A DNA stretch of 64,000 nucleotides from NCBI RefSeq assembly GCF_029960665.1, contig NZ_JASBRB010000013.1, forward strand, positions 1 through 64,000, read 5' to 3'. The position numbers were made by a program, and so were the translations under genes. The notes under the pieces were generated by a model. It did not search any database, was not told the DNA's origin, and saw only the letters and a program-made list of their open reading frames with translations. This stretch comes from Pseudarthrobacter sp. AL07. Its GTDB lineage: Bacteria; Actinomycetota; Actinomycetes; Actinomycetales; Micrococcaceae. Below, one piece after another: positions 8,234-15,207 of this stretch. The stretch's first letter is position 1. Each line of letters starts with the position of its first letter.

Positions 8234-9199
8234 TCAGCTGGCGAGCTGGCCCCGGAGGATGGCGCTGCGGCGGCCAACCGAACGGGTCTGGCGCGGAAGC
8301 GCCAGCTTGTCCAGCACCTCCAGCGCGCTCTGGTGTTCGTTGAAGGTATAGATGTGGATGCCCGGTGCTCCGGCTTCGAGGGCCGCGTTGGCCAGGTCCA
8401 CTGTGGCCCGGACACCGATCCGGAGGCGTTCGGAATCAGTGTCCGCGGCGGCGAGTCGGGCCAGGAGTTCCGGGGCCGGCTCCACGCCTGTCAGTTCCCC
8501 GAGCCGTGTGACCCGGCGCAGGCTGGTGAGCGGCATAACGCCCGGGATGATGGGGATGGTGACCCCGGCCCGGCGTGCTCGGCTGATGAGGTTCGCGTAC
8601 TGCTCGGTGTGGAAGAAGACCTGGGTGATGGCAAAGTCGGCGCCGGAGCGCTGCTTGGCGAGCAACACCTCGACGTCGTGGGCTTCACTGGGTGATTCCG
8701 GGTGCCGGGTGGGGTAGGCGGCGACGCCCACGGCGATCTTGCCTGCACACAGAAGGGCCGACCGCCGCTGTTCAACCCGCCGGATGAGTTCGATCAAGTC
8801 CTGCGCATACCGCAGTGACCCTGCGGCAAGCGGCGCACCGCCCTTGGGCTGGTCGCCCCGGAGGGCCAGGATGCCCCGGACCCCGGTGTCCAGGAGGTCG
8901 CCGATGATCTCTGCCAGTTCCTCCGGCGTGTTGCCAACGCAGGTGAGGTGGGCCAGCGGTCGGAGCGTGGTTTCCAGCAGGAGCCGGTTGATGAGTTCGA
9001 CGGCGGTGTCCCGGTTCGAGCCACTGGCACCGTACGTGACGGAGACGTAGTCCGGTTCGGTGGTTTCCAGTTCCCGGATGGTGGTCCAGAGTGACTCGGC
9101 CGCAGCCGGTGAGCGGGGCGGGAAGAGCTCGTACGAGAGCGCCACGGGGGCGGTCTCGGAGAGATTCGGATGCGTTTCGATAGGGCTTGGCGGTGACAT
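8234..9199 (-). CDS. metF: 5,10-methylenetetrahydrofolate reductase
   Basis: A 321-residue MetF, an FAD-containing TIM barrel that reduces 5,10-methylene-THF to 5-methyl-THF, the methyl donor for MetE encoded just downstream. Family stretches are clear: SYELFPPRSP, YVSVTYGASGSNRD, HLTCVGNTPEEL, GILALRGDQP and ADFAITQVFF. The start is ATG 9199, with AAGGA (complement of 9205-9209) 5 nt upstream. The start codon is part of an ACATTTGC/GCAAATGT inverted repeat with sequence 36-43 nt upstream, so translation could be regulated by base pairing. The 5' untranslated region is about 220 nt from a good promoter. Confidence 0.96.
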   Translation of the reverse strand: MSPPSPIETHPNLSETAPVALSYELFPPRSPAAAESLWTTIRELETTEPDYVSVTYGASGSNRDTAVELINRLLLETTLRPLAHLTCVGNTPEELAEIIGDLLDTGVRGILALRGDQPKGGAPLAAGSLRYAQDLIELIRRVEQRRSALLCAGKIAVGVAAYPTRHPESPSEAHDVEVLLAKQRSGADFAITQVFFHTEQYANLISRARRAGVTIPIIPGVMPLTSLRRVTRLGELTGVEPAPELLARLAAADTDSERLRIGVRATVDLANAALEAGAPGIHIYTFNEHQSALEVLDKLALPRQTRSVGRRSAILRGQLAS

Positions 9200-9419
9200 T
9201 TGCGTCCTTGGCTTTGGGCCATTGCCGGATACCGATCAGCAAATGTGACGGTGGTGCCGGGAATGAATTTGAGTTTGGGAACACGGAAAACTCCACAGGG
9301 ACGCAGCCGCGACTGTTACGCCTGTCATGAAGCTGTCCGTGAGCAAATGTCAGGCCCACATGGGGGCACCCACACCCTCCACACTCGGAGGATCGCTGAC
9401 ACGTTACCTCGGTAACTTG
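9200..9419 (-). promoter_or_regulatory. Long structured leader of metF-metE, riboswitch candidate of unassigned class
   Basis: The interval between the proposed transcription start (about 9419) and metF carries no convincing gene. It holds nested complementary segments: an outer closing pair around 9251-9259 and 9366-9377, and an inner 9-bp pair with one mismatch (9320-9328 with 9346-9354). The segment ACATTTGC occurs twice in the leader RNA (complements of 9343-9350 and 9239-9246), and each copy can pair with GCAAATGT that includes the metF start codon. This is the layout of a translation-controlling riboswitch. I could not match it confidently to a known class on the coding strand. Confidence 0.5.
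9403..9416. promoter_or_regulatory. Palindrome at the start of the metF transcript
   Basis: GTTACC-TC-GGTAAC is a perfect 6-2-6 inverted repeat just downstream of the metF -10 element. Such a site at +3 to +17 is a natural roadblock or operator position. The cognate protein is unknown; it could also act as a small stabilising hairpin at the RNA 5' end. Confidence 0.45.
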
Positions 9420-9425
9420 TTTAGA

Positions 9426-9454
9426 AGTCTAGGAGCCGGCGGGGCACCCTTCAA
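9426..9454 (-). promoter_or_regulatory. Promoter of metF-metE
   Basis: On the minus strand, TTGAAG (9449-9454) and TAGACT (9426-9431) are separated by exactly 17 nt. They fit a housekeeping actinobacterial promoter. Transcription would begin near 9419, giving a 5' leader of about 220 nt. Confidence 0.6.
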
Positions 9455-9573
9455 GTCGGCTACCGAATTAAGACGCAGTTTTACGGCGCGGTTCGTCCTG
9501 GTGCAGAATTTTGTTCGCCGTTTTCGTCAAAGAATTCAAGGGGGCATACTGCGGGCCCGCCTGCTTTGGCCTG

Positions 9574-10410
9574 TTACCAGGGCCGGTCGACGCCCGGTCC
9601 GAAGTCATCGTCCCGGAGGTACTCGTCCCGCTCCCGCCCGGAATTCCGCTTGCTTTGGGCTTCTCTTGCACTGTCCGTGAGCTGCTCAAGCTGGCTCTGC
9701 TGGTCCGGATCTGCGTGAACCTCGTCCTGCCCAGGCTGTTCCGACGGTTGCGGACTGGCCGTGTCCGTCGCCGCTGCATCGGCCTTTTGCTGCAGCCGTT
9801 CCGCCGCCTGTCCCAGCTTCTCCCCTGCGCCGTTCTCCTCGCCGGCCTCGCCGGCGGTTTCGAAGCAACCCTCCGGCGCAGCCTTGACTACGGCAACACC
9901 TTCGGCGAAGAGCCGGGCCGCCGCCGTCGGATCTTCTGCTGTGGCCTGGGCGTCCCCAAGGCGTTCGATGGTGAGCGCCAGGTTGACCCGGACGACGCAC
10001 TCGTCGGCCGTGCCCGCCAGGGAGAGTGCCTCCTCGAAGCGTTGGCGGGCGGCAGCGAAGTCGCCCGCAAGGAACAGCCCGTCACCCTCGGCGAACGGCG
10101 CCTTCTGCGGTTCGACGAAGTTGGCCATCCGCAGTCCGGCCGCAGCATCCGCCACGCCGCCGGAGTCCCCGGCCGCGAAGGACCGGGCAGCAGTGTCGGC
10201 GAGAATGCCCACGCTGAGCAACTTGGCGGCCAGGCAGAGGATCAGGAGTGCGGGCAGCGCAGACCACCACAACAGCCGACGGCGGCGCTCCCGCCGGTCC
10301 CGTGAGTTCACCGGGGCTGCCCGTCTGGGCGATGCGGGCTCGCGTGCGAGCGATGTCGGTAAGGGAGGTACGGGTGTGGGCGCTGGAGGTGTGGGCGCTG
10401 GACGCATCAT
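9574..10410 (-). CDS. TPR-type membrane protein at the end of the MoxR/VWA operon
   Basis: A 278-residue protein. A Pro-rich cytoplasmic head (MMRPAPTPPAPTPVPPLP) is followed by a basic patch and one transmembrane helix (LLWWSALPALLILCLAAKLL, about residues 70-90). Then come tetratricopeptide-like helices (GDFAAARQRFEEALSLAG) and a charged, Gln/Asp-rich tail that is probably disordered. The start ATG at 10410 overlaps the stop of the upstream VWA gene (ATGA); the longer frame from 10509 would overlap that gene by 100 nt and is rejected. Membrane TPR proteins are regular members of MoxR-VWA operons (BatB/BatC-like arrangement). Its role is inferred from that context. Confidence 0.75.
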   Translation of the reverse strand: MMRPAPTPPAPTPVPPLPTSLAREPASPRRAAPVNSRDRRERRRRLLWWSALPALLILCLAAKLLSVGILADTAARSFAAGDSGGVADAAAGLRMANFVEPQKAPFAEGDGLFLAGDFAAARQRFEEALSLAGTADECVVRVNLALTIERLGDAQATAEDPTAAARLFAEGVAVVKAAPEGCFETAGEAGEENGAGEKLGQAAERLQQKADAAATDTASPQPSEQPGQDEVHADPDQQSQLEQLTDSAREAQSKRNSGRERDEYLRDDDFGPGVDRPW

Positions 10411-11432
10411 GTGCGGACTCCCTGTTCCGGCCGGAGCTGCCGCCACTGGCGCAGCAGCAGAAAACTCTCTCGGAGGGCCAGCAGGAACGCGCACGCGGCC
10501 AGAAGCCAATACAGCTCAGTCCGGCTGGCAACGTCACTATCCGCCGCTGACCGTTCGAGGTCCCCGGGATCAGCGGCCTGCATCATCGGCGCCACCGGAT
10601 CTCCGGCCGAACGGTGGACGTAAGGAACCCCCAGCTGACCGGCAATCCCCTGCAGCCGTGCCTCCTCGATGACCGACAACGCATCCCTGCCCATTCCGGA
10701 CGACCGGTCCTGGATGTAGCCGGCAGCCACGTCCTGCCCCGGTCCCTGCCCCGTGTTTTCCTTCATCCGGCCACCACCCGCCGTGCCATAGCCGAGTACC
10801 GCACCGCCGTCCACCAGGCCACCGCCGACCCGAAGAGGTTCCGCTGCTTTGGCGCTGGTCTGTTCGCCGTCTCCCAGGTAGTAGACCACGCGTGGCCGTT
10901 CGGGATGGCTGTCCCGCGCGGCGCGCAGCCGTTCCGCCAGCAAGGTTCCGGCAGCCGTGATGCTGCTGCCTTTGGAGAATGCGGTGACCTGGGGCTCCAG
11001 GACGGAGACGATCGTGTCCAGGGTGGTGGTGTCGGTGGTCAGGGGCATCCGGACCACGGCGTTGCTGTCGAACGTCAGGAGCGAAAAGCGGGCTCCGGCC
11101 AGTTCACTCGCGATGGCCATGATGTCCTGCCGCACCCCCTCCAGCCGGGGTGAATGGTCGCCGTAGTCTTCGGCCGCGATGCTGCTGCTGGTGTCCACCA
11201 CAAAGAAGACGCTGACGTCCGCCGTCGCGGCTTGGGAACTTCCACCGGGAACACCCGGCCGGAGCGCCGCCGAAAGGAGCAGCAGCACCAGAGCGCCCCT
11301 GAACAGCCAGTCGCGGCGTACACCGGAAGAGTGCGCCCGCGAAGCCTGGACCAGTCGCCAGACCAGAAACAGCACGGTCGCGGCGATGAGCGGGGCCATA
11401 ACCCACCAGGGCAGGATCGGTTGCAGTGTCAT
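10407..11432 (-). CDS. VWA domain membrane protein (second of two)
   Basis: A 341-residue BatA/BatB-like protein. Two N-terminal transmembrane helices (PWWVMAPLIAATVLFLVW, and LFRGALVLLLLSAALRPG) precede a von Willebrand factor A domain whose metal-binding motif reads VVDTSSSIAAED (DxSxS). A third hydrophobic segment near the C-terminus (YWLLAACAFLLALRESFLLL) anchors the other end. I set the start at ATG 11432, which overlaps the stop of the preceding VWA gene as ATGA, over ATG 11447. Both VWA proteins probably act in or on the membrane with the MoxR ATPase, a chaperone-like pairing known for metal insertion or complex assembly. The client is not evident. Confidence 0.82.
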   Translation of the reverse strand: MTLQPILPWWVMAPLIAATVLFLVWRLVQASRAHSSGVRRDWLFRGALVLLLLSAALRPGVPGGSSQAATADVSVFFVVDTSSSIAAEDYGDHSPRLEGVRQDIMAIASELAGARFSLLTFDSNAVVRMPLTTDTTTLDTIVSVLEPQVTAFSKGSSITAAGTLLAERLRAARDSHPERPRVVYYLGDGEQTSAKAAEPLRVGGGLVDGGAVLGYGTAGGGRMKENTGQGPGQDVAAGYIQDRSSGMGRDALSVIEEARLQGIAGQLGVPYVHRSAGDPVAPMMQAADPGDLERSAADSDVASRTELYWLLAACAFLLALRESFLLLRQWRQLRPEQGVRT

Positions 11433-12472
11433 GGCCGCAACCGCCACGATGCGCCGGCCAGCACCAGGCCGGACAGGACCGCCAGAGTCAGCGGCAACTC
11501 GGGCCGGTCCGAGACAACTGCCTGGGGTGCACCCTTCATGGCAGTGGCTTCGCTTTCCTGAACGGACCTGACGATGTCCGCCACAGCTTCCGGGCTGTCC
11601 AGCCGGTAGTACTTCCCACCGCTGGCTTCGGCCGCTGTGCGCAGCCTGGCTCCGGGCTGGCCGGCGCCGGGTCCATAGTCGAAGTCGCCGGGGTTCAGCG
11701 CGTACACCGTCACTTCACGCCCCTTGGCCAGGGCGGCCGCCTGTTCGAGGGTGAAGATGGGATCGCCGGACAGGTAGTTGTCCGTTGCCATGACAATGGA
11801 CCGCGAGCGCCGCTGACCGGTGTCTGCGTTGCCGGTGTGACTCGTGCCGGCCTCCGCGCTGCGGGCATCCGTGGCGGCCGTGTCCGGGAATCCGTTGACA
11901 CAGGACGCCAGGCCGTCGCCGATCAGCGACGATCCGCGGCCGTTCCAGGTGCCGTCCAGGAATCCGGCGCTGCCGGAGTTACCCTCGAAGGCGTCCTTGG
12001 CCAGCGTGAGCTGCTCCTGGACATACGCGTAGTCGTCGGTCAGTGGGAAGACCTGGACGGCGCTGCTGTCGAAGACCGTGAGGCCGATCCGTTCACCGTC
12101 GAACTCTTTCGCCAGTTGGGCAAACACCTGCACCACAGCCGAGTCGGCGCTGCTCATCGAACCCGACGTGTCCAGGCAGAGCATGATGTCCCGGTTGTGC
12201 TGCTCCGGCGCGATGGTGGTCAGCTCCACCGGGCGCGCCGCTGCGGCCACGGCCGAGACCAGCAGGGTTACAGCCGCGAGCGCGGACACCGCCAGCCAGC
12301 GGCGGTGCCGGCGGAGGGCGGCCTGGTATTCGGGCAGGGCGGTGAGGCGGTCCGCATTGGCCACCGGCCGCCGTCGTGCGTTGGCGTGGCGGTCCGGGCG
12401 GAAGGCGCGCCATCCTGCCAGGGCCGCGATGACCAGCGCCGGAGCGATCAGCCACCAGAACATCAGTTCCAT
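11429..12472 (-). CDS. VWA domain membrane protein (first of two)
   Basis: A 347-residue protein with an N-terminal helix (MFWWLIAPALVIAALAGW), a second helix near residues 50-70 (LAVSALAAVTLLVSAVAAAA), and a VWA domain with the MIDAS motif CLDTSGSMSSAD. A final hydrophobic stretch (LPLTLAVLSGLVLAGASW) closes the protein. A frame from 12886 exists, but its first 138 residues are the shadow of the DUF4381-like gene, so I start at ATG 12472; ATG 12463, which overlaps the upstream stop as TGATG, is an equal alternative. The gene is the fourth in the MoxR operon. The intact DxSxS motif argues for metal-dependent ligand binding. Confidence 0.82.
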   Translation of the reverse strand: MELMFWWLIAPALVIAALAGWRAFRPDRHANARRRPVANADRLTALPEYQAALRRHRRWLAVSALAAVTLLVSAVAAAARPVELTTIAPEQHNRDIMLCLDTSGSMSSADSAVVQVFAQLAKEFDGERIGLTVFDSSAVQVFPLTDDYAYVQEQLTLAKDAFEGNSGSAGFLDGTWNGRGSSLIGDGLASCVNGFPDTAATDARSAEAGTSHTGNADTGQRRSRSIVMATDNYLSGDPIFTLEQAAALAKGREVTVYALNPGDFDYGPGAGQPGARLRTAAEASGGKYYRLDSPEAVADIVRSVQESEATAMKGAPQAVVSDRPELPLTLAVLSGLVLAGASWRLRP

Positions 12473-12933
12473 TGCCGCACCGTCTGGCGGGCAGTCGCGG
12501 CCGATTGCGTGACCGGCGGCAGCGGTTCCAGGCCGAACTCGCCCGGGTAGATCGTGCGGACGGCCTCGGCCACTGGGGGCAGCGGGTGCCCGTGCAGCTC
12601 CGCCAGGGTCATCCTGGGGGCGTCGATGCCGGTGACGTCGCGGGCGAACCGGCGGACCAGCAGGCTCAGTTCCTGGTGCGACTCCCGTGCGGTCAGCAGC
12701 CCGGCGTCGGCGTCGGCTGTTACGGCATCGATCCTCTGCAGGTAGGCCTCCTTGAGGCGGGCAAGGTCCGACGGCGGCGTGAACCGGGATGCCTGCTGCG
12801 GCGCCGCCGGTTGACGCGTACTCAGGAAAACGAACGCGTACCATCCCAGGACCGCTGCCAGGAGGGCGACGCCGGCCCACAGCCATGCCTGGCTGTACTG
12901 GAGGGGTCCGTAGATGCCCGGTTCAGCCTGCAC
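12463..12933 (-). CDS. DUF4381-like small membrane protein
   Basis: A 156-residue protein with one N-terminal transmembrane helix (WLWAGVALLAAVLGWYAFVFL, about 18-38, outside-in) and a soluble helical domain of about 110 residues. The place between DUF58 and VWA genes and the size match the DUF4381 family found in MoxR operons; it has no known biochemical activity. The start is GTG 12933 with GGAAAGG upstream, overlapping the DUF58 stop by 11 nt. Its own stop overlaps the next start. In these operons it is thought to be a membrane partner of the VWA proteins. Confidence 0.72.
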   Translation of the reverse strand: MQAEPGIYGPLQYSQAWLWAGVALLAAVLGWYAFVFLSTRQPAAPQQASRFTPPSDLARLKEAYLQRIDAVTADADAGLLTARESHQELSLLVRRFARDVTGIDAPRMTLAELHGHPLPPVAEAVRTIYPGEFGLEPLPPVTQSAATARQTVRQWN

Positions 12934-13810
12934 GCCGGTGCCTTTCCAGGAGGGCGAAGAGTTCCGTCATGACCGCGCTGCTTCCGGCCACGTGGCCCTG
13001 CGTGATGCCCGCGCGGCGGAGCATGGCGTGCCGGGCGGCGTCCCGCTCCCCTGCTGCCTTGACATAGGCCGCCGCGATAGCCGGGGATGCTGCCAGATGT
13101 GCTGGCAGCATCGACGAGTCTGGCACGCTGAACGCGTCCTGGCCGGTAAGGCCTTCCCCGGCCAGGACGGCGTCCCGGATGGTGAGCCAAAGGACCTCAT
13201 GCTGGGCACGGAGCCGGCGGAGCAGCTGTTCGGTGCCGGGGCCGGCGGCATGTTCGTCGGACACCACGAACAGCAGGAACCGGCCCTTGACGTTGCGGGC
13301 CACGTATTCCAGCTGGTCCTCGATCCTGCTCGGGCCTGAGTCCAGGGAGGTGGATGCGTCAACCTCGCGCAGGAGCCGTTCCAGATGCGGCTCACCGGCT
13401 TTCGCCGGGATGGAACGGGTCCCGTTGCGATCGCCGCAGACCAGGCCCACCACGTCGCCGTGCCGGTGCGCCAGGTAACCCACCACACCGAATGCCATCA
13501 CGGCGATGTCATTCTTGGTTTCGCCGTCGCGGGACTCGGCAGCCATGCCCCGTCCTGTATCGGCAATCAGCAGGACGGTCTGGCGCCGTACGGCGACATA
13601 CCGTTTGGTGAGCGGCGATCCGAACCGGGCGGAAGCCTTCCAGTCGATGTCGCGGACATCGTCCCCGGGGATATAGGCGCGCAGGTCATCAAAGTCGAGG
13701 CTGCGGCCGCGGAAGACGGAACCGTATTCGCCGTCGAGCATGCCGCGGGCTTTCCGGTGGGCGAAGATGGCCATCTTCGACTTCACGCGCTGCAGGAGGC
13801 TGGTCACCAC
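12923..13810 (-). CDS. DUF58 domain-containing protein
   Basis: A 295-residue DUF58 protein. The defining block is present: FDDLRAYIPGDDVRDIDWKASARFGSPLTKRY around residues 38-70 (key residues Gly-Asp-Asp-Val-Arg, Ile-Asp-Trp, Ser-Ala-Arg). It is followed by a VWA-like fold with a degenerate metal site (LIADTGRGM). The start is GTG 13810, 4 nt after the MoxR stop, with GAGG just ahead. DUF58 proteins almost always follow a MoxR ATPase and are taken to be its adaptor or client. The N-terminal part here lacks transmembrane helices, unlike many DUF58 proteins. Confidence 0.88.
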   Translation of the reverse strand: MVTSLLQRVKSKMAIFAHRKARGMLDGEYGSVFRGRSLDFDDLRAYIPGDDVRDIDWKASARFGSPLTKRYVAVRRQTVLLIADTGRGMAAESRDGETKNDIAVMAFGVVGYLAHRHGDVVGLVCGDRNGTRSIPAKAGEPHLERLLREVDASTSLDSGPSRIEDQLEYVARNVKGRFLLFVVSDEHAAGPGTEQLLRRLRAQHEVLWLTIRDAVLAGEGLTGQDAFSVPDSSMLPAHLAASPAIAAAYVKAAGERDAARHAMLRRAGITQGHVAGSSAVMTELFALLERHRRAG

Positions 13811-13814
13811 AGCC

Positions 13815-14822
13815 TCAGGGAGTCTGGACGGAGGCTACGACCGCATCGATGATCGTCTCCACCGGCACCTGCTCCGCAACGGCGTCGAATCCCAGGATGA
13901 GGCGGTGCCGCAGCACACGGTGGGCGAGGGACTTCACGTCCTCCGGGATCACATGGTCCCTGCCGCTGAGCAGTGCCACTGCCCGGGCGGCCTGGCTGAA
14001 GGCAATGCTGGCGCGCGGGCTGGCACCGAATTCGATGAAGCCGGCGAGGCGCTGGTCGATGTACTGCCCGGCGTTCCGGGTGACGAACACCAGGCCCACG
14101 ATGTAGTTGATGATGGCCGGGTCGATGTAGATCCGCTTCACCAACTCCTGCACGCCGATGACGGCGTCCAGCGAGGCCGCGGCCGCCGGCTTCTGCTCGG
14201 CGCTGAAGACCCCGGCGTCGATCCGGCGGATGATTTCCGTCTCCTCGGCCGGCGTGGGGTAGTCCAGCACGTCCTTGAGCATAAAGCGGTCCATCTGCGC
14301 CTCCGGCAGCTGGTACGTGCCTTCCTGCTCGATCGGGTTCTGGGTGGCCAGCACCATAAACGGGGACGGCAGCCGGTATTCCTCTCCCCCGATGGAGGTC
14401 TGCCGCTCCTGCATGGCTTCCAGCATGGCACTTTGGGTCTTGGCGCTGGACCGGTTGATCTCATCGAGCAGGACGATGTTGGCGTGCACCGGCCCCAGCT
14501 GGGTGATGAAGGTGCCCTTGGCGGCGTCGTAGATCTGCGTGCCCACGATGTCGCTGGGCAGCAGGTCCGGCGTGCACTGGATCCTGCGGAATTCTGCACT
14601 CACTGCTTCGGCCACAGTCTGGGCGGCGGTGGTCTTCGCCAGGCCCGGAACGCTTTCCAGCAGGATGTGCCCGCCGGTCATCAGGCCCACCAGCAGGGAT
14701 TCACGCAGCCGTGCCTGGCCCACCACTTTGGCCTCGAAGCTGCGGGAAATGTTCGCCACCACCTGCTGTGCACGCGCCAGTTCCGCCGGTTCGAGTCGTG
14801 CGGGCGCACTGGTCTGAAGCAA
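13815..14822 (-). CDS. MoxR-family AAA+ ATPase
   Basis: A 335-residue AAA+ ATPase of the MoxR group. The Walker A is HILLESVPGLAKTTAAQTVA, Walker B is IVLLDEINRS, sensor 1 lies in PFMVLATQNPIEQEG and the arginine region in QMDRFMLKDVLDYP. The start is TTG 14822, because AGGGGGA lies 6 nt upstream; the 36 residues before it in the open frame are non-coding in character. It is the first gene of a six-gene operon (MoxR, DUF58, DUF4381-like, VWA, VWA, TPR) with gaps of 4 nt or overlaps throughout. MoxR proteins act with VWA partners as chaperones for cofactor insertion or assembly of envelope complexes. Confidence 0.92.
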   Translation of the reverse strand: MLQTSAPARLEPAELARAQQVVANISRSFEAKVVGQARLRESLLVGLMTGGHILLESVPGLAKTTAAQTVAEAVSAEFRRIQCTPDLLPSDIVGTQIYDAAKGTFITQLGPVHANIVLLDEINRSSAKTQSAMLEAMQERQTSIGGEEYRLPSPFMVLATQNPIEQEGTYQLPEAQMDRFMLKDVLDYPTPAEETEIIRRIDAGVFSAEQKPAAAASLDAVIGVQELVKRIYIDPAIINYIVGLVFVTRNAGQYIDQRLAGFIEFGASPRASIAFSQAARAVALLSGRDHVIPEDVKSLAHRVLRHRLILGFDAVAEQVPVETIIDAVVASVQTP

Positions 14823-14929
14823 TGGATTTCCCCCTGATGGCTGGTGGTGGACGGTTGGTAGGCCGCGTGCTGCCGGGCGGCTGCACTCCGCCCGCCATCC
14901 TATCCAAGCCACCTGCAGGTCAGGCCGCA

Positions 14930-14947
14930 ATGGGGACCCCTCCCCAT
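14930..14947. promoter_or_regulatory. Palindrome between MoxR and a divergent small gene
   Basis: ATGGGGA-CCCC-TCCCCAT is a 7-bp inverted repeat ending 17 nt before the -10 element of the divergent 65-aa gene. It overlaps where a -35 element would be, so it may be an operator. The flanks carry the direct repeat CTGCAGGTC (about 14913 and 14954). Confidence 0.35.
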
Positions 14948-14963
14948 CGCGGGTCTGCAGGTC

Positions 14964-14969
14964 TATTCT
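14964..14969 (+). promoter_or_regulatory. -10 element of a leaderless promoter
   Basis: TATTCT ends 6 nt before the ATG at 14976, so the transcript is expected to begin at the start codon. Confidence 0.5.
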
Positions 14970-14975
14970 GGTGGA

Positions 14976-15173
14976 ATGAGCCAGCTACCAGCCAGTTATC
15001 AGGAGTATCTCGCAGGAAAAAGCGAGAGTTTCATCAACACCGTTCGGCCCATCCTGATGCAGTCGGCGGCGGATCAGGCCCACGGTGTGCGGGTGCTCAA
15101 CCTGCCTCACGGCCACCAGGCCCACCTCGATGACAGCATCCCCTTCGGAGTGGTGGTCGAGGACATCGACTGA
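14976..15173 (+). CDS. Small conserved-looking protein, 65 aa
   Basis: A 65-residue acidic protein with no membrane segment or Cys. It begins MSQLPASYQEYLAGKSESF, includes NTVRPILMQSAADQAHGVRV, and ends SIPFGVVVEDID. It is divergent from the MoxR operon and converges on a sugar permease gene 34 nt away. The -10 element 6 nt before the ATG and clear codon bias support a real gene. I do not recognise the family. A link to the MoxR operon through the shared intergenic region is possible. Confidence 0.6.
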   Translation: MSQLPASYQEYLAGKSESFINTVRPILMQSAADQAHGVRVLNLPHGHQAHLDDSIPFGVVVEDID

Positions 15174-15207
15174 CGGCTCGGCCCGCATCGCCAGCCCCGG
15201 GCCGCGC

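Noticed and set aside
9236..9328. 30-codon upstream frame in the metF leader ending HSRHHRHIC
   Set aside because: It has no clear ribosome-binding site. The His-rich end would suit histidine attenuation, not methionine genes, and no terminator/antiterminator pair follows.
12473..12886. N-terminal extension of the first VWA gene
   Set aside because: The residues are the out-of-frame reading of the DUF4381-like gene. A start at 12472 or 12463 gives a normal VWA protein.
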